This document shows positions 26,901-38,795 of a DNA stretch of 64,000 bases, one piece after another (the stretch's first letter is position 1; every line of letters starts with the position of its first letter). The translations under genes were made by a program, and so were the position numbers. This stretch comes from Arbacia lixula (Eukaryota; Echinodermata; Echinoidea; Arbacioida; Arbaciidae), in contig OZ022596.1 of the NCBI GenBank assembly GCA_963669155.1, forward strand, positions 19,952,828-20,016,827, given 5' to 3'. The notes beneath the pieces were generated by a model. It was given only the letters and a program-made list of their open reading frames with translations. It ran no database searches and was not told the DNA's origin.

Positions 26901-29900
26901 AGGATAGGGTAAGGATAGGATCAGGATAGGATCAGGATAGGATAAGGATAGGATAAGGATAGGATAAGGATAGGATCAGGATAGGATAAGGATAGGATAA
27001 AGATAGGATAAGGATAGGATAAGGATAGGATCATGATAATATAAGGATAGGATAAGGATAGGATAAAGATAGGATAAGGATAGGATCAGGAAAGGATAAG
27101 GATAGGATAAGGATAGGATAAAGATAGGATAAGGATAGGATCAGGATAGGATAAGGATAGGATCAGGATGATATAAGGATAGGATAAGAATAGGATACGG
27201 ATAGGATCAGGATAGGGTAAGGATAGGATAAGGATAGGATAAGAATAGGATAAGGATAGGATCAGGATAGGATCAGGATAATATAAGGATAGGATAAGAA
27301 TAGGATACGGATAGGATCAGGATAGGGTAAGGATTGGATAAGGATACGATAAGGATAGGATCAGGATAGGATAAGGATACGATAAGGATAGGATAAGGAT
27401 AGGATTAGGATAGAATAGGATAAGGATAGGATCAGGATTGGATAAGGATAGGATAAGGATAGGATAAGGATAGGATCAGGATAGGATAAGGATAATATAA
27501 GGATAGGATAAGAATAGGATACGGATAGGATAGGATCAGGATAGGGTAAGGATAGGATAAGGATAGGATAAGGATAGGAAAAGGATAGGATCAGGATAAT
27601 ATAAGGATAGGATAAGAATAGGATACGGATAGGTTCAGGATAGGATAAGGATACGATAAGGATAGGATAAGGATAGGATCAGAATAGGATCAGGATAGGA
27701 TAAGGATAGGATAAGGATAGGATAAGGATAGGATCAGGATAATATAAGGATAGGATAAGAATAGGATACGGAGAGGATCAGGATAGGGTAAGGATAGGAT
27801 AAGGATACGATAAGGATAGGATCAGGATAGGATCAGGATACGATAAGGATAGGATCAGGATACGATAAGGATACGATAAGGATAGGATAAGGATAGGATC
27901 AGGATAGGATCAGGATAGGATAAGGATAGGATTAGGATAGGACACGATAAGGATAGGATAAGGATAGGATCAGGATAGGATCAGGATAGGATCAGGATAG
28001 GATCAGGATAGGATAAGGATAGGATAGGATAAGGATAGGATCAGGATAAGATAAGGATAGGATCAGGATAGGATAAGGATAGGATCAGGATAGGATAAGG
28101 ATAGGATAAGGAAAGGATAAGGATAGGATAAGGATAGGATCAGGATAAGATAAGGATGGGATAAGGATAGGATAGGATCAGGATAGGATCAGGGTTATGT
28201 ATTCACATGTATCCATATGAGACAATGTCACTCTATTTTGAAACTGTTTTATCATACTGATCATAAACATAACGTCCAACATATAATTATAAGGTTTTCC
28301 ATTTTAATAAGAGTGTTAGCAAACGAGAATGCGAATTGTTAACAAGGTGGTCAGTAACGGGAACCTGTAAGTTTACATCAGATTGTAAAATGATTATCTA
28401 TTTATTTATTTATTTATTTATTCATTCCTACATAGTTCAACAATAACAAACAATGTGATACGAAAAATAGCATATAAAGTAAAAATGTGACACATAACAA
28501 TCTATTAAAGTTATGTACAAAGCATCAAGACATACATATACTTGTACACGGCTGAACATTCAGAGGTCTGACAATATAAGCTTACAGCTTGAAGGGTTGC
28601 CACACCTTTCTTATAAAAAAAAACATAACAAATGCAAATAAGATAACACTCAATATAACATGCATCCAAAGTAATACTTGCTTGTTTTGATATATAATCC
28701 TTACCTACACTTTGTACAAACATATTATGAAGAAAATACAAGCGAAAATGAGAAGAGATGGGGGGGGGGGGGGGTGGAGGAAGAGGAGGAGAGGTTGCCC
28801 AATGAACTACATTAATATGGAGTTGTCACATTCATATCAAAATATAAACGCCAATGATATGAATAATACAAGAAACAGATGCAAAACAAGAACAAAAATG
28901 TCAGGTCGGTGTCGAGTAATGGACCAAAAAACAAACAAACAGACAAAACAAGTACCCTAAGCACATTAAGTAGTCATAGAAACTATGGCCCACATAATGT
29001 AAGATAATCTCACATCAGGTTAACAAAACAAATTAATTGCTTATCATCAAAACAAGGTTATGAATAATTGTTTACATGTTAGAGAGGAGCATGTGTCTGA
29101 CAGTACGTTTAAACAAATGTTCCGTCAACATATTGCAAAGTTTATTTGGTAAAGAATTCCACACATCTGGACCCCTATGCCTAATTGATTTATGTGCTGA
29201 CATGGTGTGTGTGGATAGGATACATGCAACTTAGTCGCTTGTCTTGTTGGATAGGAATGTACAGCGCTGTTAGGCTGAAACAGGGTAGAAAATGAAACGG
29301 GCAAGAGGTTGGATTTATGACAATACATAAAGATGGAGGTTTGGAGGAAATTTATGTCATCGAAATCCCACTACATTTGTTTATTACATGTTCCAAATAC
29401 AGACTGTAAGCCTATGGCATAAAACAATTGATATGATGAGTCAGAAAGACAAGAAAACAGTCGCCTTTTCCAACTTGTTCTGTTTACAAAGAGATACTTC
29501 TAATATCTTTTGTTCTTGAAATATTTGATATTCACTTGTAAATTTCAGAAGAAGATTCCTACATTTGATTCAAATGCAGGAATGAAGGACAAGAGTGCAC
29601 AGCATACCCTCATGTATATGCATACACTCGTGAATATGCATACACTCATAAATATGCATACACTCGTGAATATGCATACACTCATAAATATGCATACCCT
29701 CATAAATATGCATACACTCGTGAATATGCATACACTCATAAATATGCATACACTCCTAAATATGTATACACTCGTGAATTCCTGCTTTCTAAAAGCCTTC
29801 TTGGAAATTAAAGTAAAAGGTACCCCATATAAACTAAAAATATAAATAAAGCTTTCCTTCTGTAGTTCTCAAAACGAAAGTGAAAAGATAGAGCCAATGA

Positions 29901-32900
29901 AATATTTTGTTACAGTTTTAGTCATGTTGCAGATGGCTGTCCTTTATATTATTTGTTTTAAGAATCCTGTGGCTATTTTTCTGTAATTCTGATAACCTGT
30001 CAGAATTTCAACGAAACAATAATTTGTGACAATGGCGAATAGAATAATATGTGAACATGTTTACCATCGATAACATTCACATCATTTAGCATCTAGTTCT
30101 AGGGCGTCCCATTAATATTGAAAAGAACCAGTTGCAATTATGCACCACTTTTGCAGAATACTAGTGCTCATTGAAGCGTAACCCCGCAAAACTAAAATGA
30201 TTAACCAATTGATTAACCCGGCAAGAATACGCCTATACGCAGCCCCAGAACTGATTGATTGATTGATTAATTGATTAATTAATTGATTAACCCGGCACGG
30301 CAAAAATGCGCCTATACGCAGCCCCAGAACTGATTGATTGATTGATTGATTAACCCGGCAAAAATGCGTCTATACGCAGCCCCAGAACTGATTGATTGAT
30401 TGCTCGATTGATTGATTGATTGATTAACCCGGCAAGAATGCGCCTATACACGGTACCAGGACTGATTGACTGATTGATTACGTGGACAGGAATGTCCCTG
30501 CCCGAAGCCTCAGGGCAGCCCGGATGGCAAATGGATTCCCCCCGCCGAGCTGATGATGTTTGACACGGACGACGCCACGGGGGCCTACTGCATCTGCGTG
30601 TGCGGCTTCGCGCTGGGCGAGGAGTGCTCGACGGATGAGTCGTGCGAGGAGGGTCTCTTCTGTGCCAACAGGGCAACAAGAAAGGGCCCCGGTTTCTGCA
30701 CCTGTAAGTCCCCTCGCTTATATGGGTTCCCATCTACTGATACCCCGGTTTCTGCACCTGTTAGTCCCTTCACTTATATGGGTTCCCATGTACTGATACC
30801 CCGGTTTCTGCACCTGTTAGTCCCTTTACTTATATGGGTTCCCATGTACTGATACCCCGGTTTCTGCACCTGTTAGTCCCTTTACTTATATGGGTTCCCA
30901 TGTATTGATATCCCGGTTTCAGTACCTGTTAGTCCCTTCACTTATATGGGTTCCCATGTACTGATACCCCGGTTTCTGCACCTGTTAGTGCCTTTACTTA
31001 TATGGGTTCCCATGTACTGATATCCCGGTTTCTCTACCTGTTAGTCCCTTCACTTATATGGGTTCCCATGTACTGATACCCCGGTTTCTGTACCTGTTAG
31101 TCCCTTTACTTATATGGGTTCCCATGTACTGATACCCCGGTTTCTGCACCTGTTAGTCCCTTCACTTATATGGGTTCCCATGTACTGATACCCCGGTTTC
31201 TGCACCTGTTAGTCCCTTCACTTATATGGGTTCCCATGAAATAATAACCCGGTTTCTGCACCTGTTATTCCCTTCACGTAAATGGGTTCCCATGTACTGA
31301 TACCCTGGTTTCTGTACCTGTTCGTCCCTTCACTTATATGGGTTCTCATGTACTGATACCCCGGTTTCTGCATCTGTTAGTCCCTTCACTTATATGGGTC
31401 CCCATGTACTGATACGCTGGTTTCTGCATCTGTTAGTCCCTTCACTTATATGGGTCCCCATTTACTGATACCCCGGTTTCTGCACCTGTTAGTCCCTTTA
31501 CTTATATGGGTTCCCATGTACTGATACCCCGGCTTCTGCACTTGTTAATCCCTTTACTTACTGTATACGGGTTCCCATGTACTGATACCCCAGTTTCTGC
31601 ACTTGTTATTCCCTTCACTTATGAGGGTTCCCATGTACTGTTACCCTGGTTTCAGCACCTGTTAGTCCCTCTACTTATATTGGGGTCCATGTACTGATAC
31701 CCCGGTTTCTGCATCTGTTAGTCCCTTCACTTATATGGGTCCCCATGTACTGATACGCTGGTTTCTGCATCTGTTAGTCCCTTCACTTATTTGGGTCCCC
31801 ATTTACTGATACCCCGGTTTCTGCACCTCATAGTCCCTTTATTTATATGGGTTCCCATGTACTGAAACCCCGGCTTCTGCACTTGTTAATCCCTTTACTT
31901 ACTGTATACGGGTTCCCATGTACTGATACCCCAGTTTCTGCACTTGTTATTCCCTTCACTTATGAGGGTTCCCATGTACTGTTACCCTGGTTTCAGCACC
32001 TGTTAGTCCCTCTACTTATATTGGGGTCCATGTACTGATACCCCGGTTTCTGCATCTGTTAGTCCCTTCACTTATATGGGTCCCCATGTACTGATACGCT
32101 GGTTTCTGCATCTGTTAGTCCCTTTACTTATATGGGTTCCCATGTACTGATACCCCGGTTTCTGCACCTGTTAGTCCCTTTACTTATATGGGTTCCCATG
32201 TACTGATACCCCGGTTTCTGCACCTGTTCGTCCCTTTACTTATATGGGTTCCCATGTACTGATATCCCGGTTTCTCTACCTGTTAGTCCCTTCACTTATA
32301 TGGGTTCCCATGTACTAATACCCCAGTTTCTGCACCTGTTAGTCCCTTCACGTAAATGGGTTCCCATGTACTGATACCCCGGTTTCTGCACCTGTTAGTC
32401 CCTTTACTTATGTGGGTTCCCATGTACTGATATCCCGGTTTCTGTACCTGTTAGTCTCTTCACTTATATGGGTTACCATGTACTGATACCCCGGTTTCTG
32501 CACCTGTTAGTCCCTTTACTTATATCGGTTCCCATGTACTGATATCCCGGTTTCTCTACCTGTTAGTCCCTTCACTTATATGGGTTCCCATGAAATAATA
32601 ACCCGATTTCTGCACCTGTTAGTCCCTTCACGTAAATGGGTTCCCATGTACTGATACCCTGGTTTCTGTACCTGTTCGTCCCTTCACTTATATGGGTTCT
32701 CATCTACTGATACCCCGGTTTCTGCATCTGTTAGTCCCTTCACTTATATGGGTCCCCATGTACTGATACGCTGGTTTCTGCATCTGTTAGTCCCTTCACT
32801 TATTTGGGTCCCCATTTACTGATACCCCGGTTTCTGCATCTGTTAGTCCCTTCACTTATATGGGTCCCCATGTACTGATACGCTGGTTTCTGCATCTGTT

Positions 32901-35900
32901 AGTCCCTTCACTTATTTGGGTCCCCAGTTACTGATACCCCGGTTTCTGCACCTCATAGTCCCTTTTTTTATATGGGTTCCCATGTACTGATACCCCGGCT
33001 TCTGCACTTGTTAATCCCTTTACTTACTGTATACGGGTTCCCATGTACTGATACCCCAGTTTCTGCACCTGTTATTCCCTTCACTTATGAGGGTTCCCAT
33101 GTACTGTTACCCTGGTTTCTGCACGTGTTAGTCCCTTCACTTTTATGGGTTCCCATGTACCGATACATTGATTTCTGCACCTGTTAGTCCCTTTACTTAT
33201 GTGGGTTCTCATGTACTGATACCCCGGTTTCTGCACCTGTTAGTCCCTTCACTTATATGGGTTACCATGTACTGATACCCCGGTTTCTGCATCTGTTAGT
33301 CCCTTCACTTATATGGGTCCCCATGTACTGATACGCTGGTTTCTGCATCTGTTAGTCCCTTCACTTATATGGGTCCCCATGTACTGATACCCCGGTTTCT
33401 GCACCTGTTCGTCCGTTCACTTATGGGTTCCCATGTACTGATACCCCGGTTTCTGCACGTGTTAGTCCCTTTACTTATATGGGTTCCCATGTACTGATAC
33501 CCCGGTTTTTGCACCTGTTAGTCCCTTTACTTATATGAGTTCCCATGTACTGATACCCCGGTTTCTGCACCTGTTAGTCCCTTCACTTATGAGGATTCCC
33601 ATGTACTGATACCCCGGTTTCTGCACCTCATAGTCCCTTCACTTATATGGGTTCTCATGTACTGATACCCCGGTTTCTGCACCTGTTAGTCCCTTTACTT
33701 ATATTGGGGTCCATGTACTGATACCTTGGTTTTTGCACCTTTTAGTCCCGTCATCAATATGGGTTCCCATGTATACGCCTTTAAACTCTTACAGTAGACG
33801 CCTTGAAACCCTTACAGTAGACGCCATGAAACCCTTACAGCCCTCAATTTGCTTACTACACAATGGTAACGAGAGGCTTAATTGGCCTGTTTCATTCGTT
33901 CCTTCTTCCCAGCTCGGTGTGAAGATCCTGCCTTCCGGTGTGGGTTGTACGAGCGATGTGGCATGCGCCAGAACGGCAGTCCGAACTGTGAGAAAATGGT
34001 GAAGCACTGCAGCGCAGAGGTGTATTACCCGGTTTGTGGTGAGAAGGAAGGTGCTTTGAGGACCTTCGAGAATAGGTGCGTTCCCTGCTCCCTCTGCTCA
34101 TCATTTATCTTCCACCTTCCTTCTACCCTTCTATATCTCTCTAATCTGTCTTTATTCATCTCTCACCTTCCTTCTACCCTTCTATATCTCTCTAATCTGT
34201 CTTTATTCATCTCTCACCTTCCTTCTACCCTTCTATATCTCTCTAATCTGTCTTTATTCATCTCCCACCTTCCTTCTACCCTTCTATATCTCTCTAATCT
34301 GTCTTTATTAATCTCCCACCTTCCTTCTACCCTTCTATATCTCTCTAATCTGTCTTTATTCATCTCTCACCTTCCTTCTACCCTTCTATATCTCTCTAAT
34401 CTGTCTTTATTAATCTCTCACCTACCTTCTACCCTTCTATATCTCTCTAATCTGTCTTTATTCATCTCCCACCTTCCTTCTACCCTTCTATATCTCTCTA
34501 ATCTGTCTTTATTCATCTCTCACCTTCCTTCTACCCTTCTATATCTCTCTAATCTGTCTTTATTCATCTCTCACCTTCCTTCTACCCTTCTATGTCTTTC
34601 TAATCTGTCTTTATTCATCTCTCACCTACCTTCTACCCTTCTATATCTCTCTAATCTGTCTTTATTCATCTCTCACCTTCCTTCTACCCTTCTATATCTC
34701 TCTAATCCGTCTTTATTCGTCTCTCCCCTTCCTTCTACCCTTCTACATCTCTCTAATCTGTCTTTATTCATCTCTCCCCTTCCTTCTACCCTTCTATATC
34801 TCTCTAATCTGTCTTTATTCATCTCTCACCTACCTTCTACCCTTCTATATCTCTCTAATCTGTCTTTATTCATCTCTCACCTTCCTTCTACCCTTCTATA
34901 TCTCTCTAATCTGTCTTTATTCATCTCTCACCTTCCTTCTACCCTTCTATATCTCTCTAATCTGTCTTTATTCATCTCTCACCTTCCTTCTACCCTTCTA
35001 TATCTCTCTAATCTGTCTTTATTCATCTCTCACCTTCCTTCTACCCTTCTATATCTCTCTAATCTGTCTTTATTCATCTCTCACCTTCCTTCTACCCTTC
35101 TATATCTCTCTAATCTGTCTTTATTCATCTCCCACCTTCCTTCTACCCTTCTATATCTCTCTAATCTGTCTTTATTCATCTCTCACCTTCCTTCTACCCT
35201 TCTATATCTCTCTAATCTGTCTTTATTCATCTCTCACCTTCCTTCTACCCTTCTATATCTCTCTAATCTGTCTTTATTCATCTCTCACCTTCCTTCTACC
35301 CTTCTATATCTCTCTAATCTGTCTTTATTCATCTCTCACCTTCCTTCTACCCTTCTATATCTCTCTAATCTGTTTCCATTCATCTCCCGCCTTCCCTCCA
35401 CCCTTCTCTTCATTTATCCCGCACGATACTGTCACGTACACACCCGCATACACACACACACATATAGATGCGCATATAAATTATTTACACGCACAAATAC
35501 ATTCAACGAAGACCCATGAACCCATTAAAAATCTGTTTAGACTCATAAAACTCTCTTTATGACTGATTTCTCCTTGCACAGGTGCTACATGGAGCTCGAT
35601 AACACCGATATAGAGGAGAGCTTTGTAGGCGAAGGCAGCCCGACGCTGTGGTCGTATTATGACCTGGGTGTATGCACAGGTAAAAGTCATCCGAACAGAT
35701 TCCACTCTTCAACTTTGGCACATACAATTGAGCTTTTGTGGCGCGATGTCGTTTATAGAGGGCGCTGAATCGACGGCGTTCGGCGGTCTTGTCGGCCCCA
35801 CCCAAGTGCCGGCACTGCCCCACCCTCAAGAGCTGCAAAACTTTGTTATTGGCAATCTCGTGCGTATGTACTACTAGAAACAGTCTTTGCCACGCTATGG

Positions 35901-38730
35901 TGCATGTACACAAAATGAGCACAAATTACGTATAAAGGTGGCTGTATTATTGCAATTGTGTGCTTGTTTGCCGAATTTATACGGAGATTCCCAAATGTTA
36001 ACCGAGCCAGACCACACTCAGGAACACCTTGATTTGCGACAAATGTTACCCGAGCCGGGCCATGCTCCAGAACACCTCGATTTGTGACTTAACACGAAAT
36101 CGCTACTATTCAGGTTTGCAGATCTTGAGGATGGGGTAGTGCCGGCACTGGGGTGGGGCTGATAAGACCGCCGCCGAACGCTGTCGATTGCAGCGCCCTC
36201 TATAAACGACATCGCGCTACAAAAGCCTAGTTGTAAATCTCTTTTACTGACTGAGAAGAGGGAGGGGGTAGCGGGGGTGAGGGGGGGGGGGGGGTGGGGG
36301 GAGGGTGGAGTTGGGTTGGAGGTAGAGAGATACCTCTCTTTAACGGGGAGGGGGGGGGGTGGAGTTGGGTTGGAGGAAGAGAGATACCACTCTTCAACGT
36401 TGGCATGTTAAATTCGGTTAGGAAGACGCCGAGAGGACGGAAGAGGCGATATTGGGGAAGGGGGGGGGGGGGGGGGCGGGAGGTGTTAAGCTTACTGAAG
36501 AAGACGCTGGGGGGAGAGAATGGTGCCGGGCCAGATTGAGGGGGGGGGGGGGGTAGAGAAAGAACGATCCCACTCTTCAACTTTGACATATTAAGCTAAC
36601 TTAGCAAAACACTGAGAGGGTAGGGCCAAGATTGGGAGGGGGAGGCGATACTACTCTTCAACTTTGACATTTCTAAAAGCCCTACCCTGAAATTAAATTG
36701 GTTTTGATTAAAGCGGGAAAATGCATTATATTGGTGAGATGTTGAAACAAATCCGACTAAAGATAAGAAAGTCATAATTTCTTTAAAGTTTTGATTTTGT
36801 GTTGTCATTTGCAAATTGCTTTCTCGTATCGTGCAGGGCCGTCGCCGGGGGGGGGGGGGGGGGGGGGGGGGGGGTGCGGAGGGTGCGAACGCACCCCCCT
36901 TCAGAATAATAATAATAAAAAAAAAAACAGAAAAAAAAAAAAACCGGAGGGGGGGGGGGGGTATGTACTTTCTATATCCATTCTGGCCGGCGGGCTGTAT
37001 AACTGCATGAAATTGAGTTAATACGTTGTTTTTTGTGTTTTTGTGGGTTTTTTTCATAAAAAGCACCCCCCCCCCCCCTAGAAAAAAGCTGGTGACGGCC
37101 CTGTCGTGTGTCCAGTATCATTCCATAAACTCCATTTTTTCTGTATTTCATGAAGGAATACATCTTTTCCATGAAGGTATATGTGCAAAAGCATGTGCAA
37201 TATATTAAATACACATGTAAGATGCTAGTAAGCAAATAATCAACGTTGGTGAAGGTGATGGGACGAACTGGCACTTCCGAGGCGATCTGTCTGTATACGC
37301 TATCTTTCCTCAGCTGCGTGAGCGGGCTGGTCGCAGTAACAGTACTACATTACAGGCTAGGCTACTGTCATACGCGGAGTGTCGTACTCGTACTACTTCT
37401 ACTGTGTATTGTTTTATTCATCTATCAACGTCAAAGCAAAACTGTATGAACTGTATGAACTACGCTGCATACTCTACAACTAAGAGAAACTGATAAATGA
37501 GGTCTTAAAATGTTGGTCTAGTGGAGAGTCGCGCTGCGTTTATTATCTTGACGCGCTTGGTTGTTATGCAATGCATGTAGCAGTACTGCGCAGCTAGTTA
37601 TTGCCGTTACTATCCACGGAAAATGAATAAACGTGCCGGTAACCTAACGTTGTGAAGTATGTGAAGAATGTGAAGTATAGATGTGATTTCATGTATCATT
37701 TTGTCGTAAGGTACACCGAGACGTCATCATATTGCTGTTATGAATCGAAAAAAAAAATACATGTATGACGTCATGGACTTTTTTACCGTTTTTTTGCGTA
37801 TCTCAGTAAAACTGTATGAATTTTTTTCCAAATTTCAGTATATTGTAGAAACATTGCTCTATGGTAAAGTTGAGTTTATTTTTCATTTTAAGGCGTCATC
37901 ATGGTGTAAATCTTGATAATGAGTGTTAATGTCAAATCTGACGTATGCTCGTGTTATGCCAATGGAAGGGGTATTTATTTCCAATCATGAAATAACCTGA
38001 CGATCTTCTACGAGCTGTATTTAGCTCATGATTTTGCCTTTTACTCTGAAATGTTAGTATCTTGTAGCTGAGTATATTAGCTATCGCAGGGGATCTTCGT
38101 ATTTTTAATCAGATGTCGGGATCATGGCGAAATTTCAGCTTGAATATCGATTTCTAAATCATTTTGACCCCTGCTGTGCATTACGTTTTAAGTGAATGGG
38201 AAGATTTGTGGATTTGGTTAAGACGCTGTTTGTAAGAACGCGCGACCTTTTTCGAATCCTGGGGTGGATAGGATTATTACTTCATTCCTTATGCAATGTG
38301 ATTTTTACCACCTTGTTCTGTTCTTTCCTACAGTTTGTCCTTCTCTGTAAAATTTTCATTCTCATTTTTTCCTCTTGCCCCTTTATCTTGAATGACTGTT
38401 AATCACATGTTGTGCGCACATACATGTGACCATTTTAGGCAAGTCTCTGAAATGTTGGTATGTTGTCGGTGCGCTATGAATTTTCCAGAGCGTTGCTTCT
38501 GATTTGGAATGAATAGATGGTATCACGGAATGTCCATGGTGTCACCGTGCATTTACCAGTCCATGTCTTTACATGAATTTGTCAATACAGACCACATTAT
38601 ACTTGTGCACAGGTATGTCTCGTTCTATATTTGATCTTTTTTCTATCTTGCCCCATTCCTTCCGTTCACTCCTCTCTACTTCGTTCTTTCCCCCTCCTTC
38701 TTTTTCCTCTCTCTTTCTCCCCCCCCCCCA

Positions 38731-38795
<65 letters not shown>

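Noticed and set aside
33882..35519. 545-codon ORF as a Leu/Ser-rich repeat protein
   Set aside because: It is the Kazal-like exon read through the donor into the 51-bp intronic array.
36842..36874. Poly-G tract as a pure assembly error
   Set aside because: It lies inside an element with clean termini and target duplication, though its exact length is unreliable.
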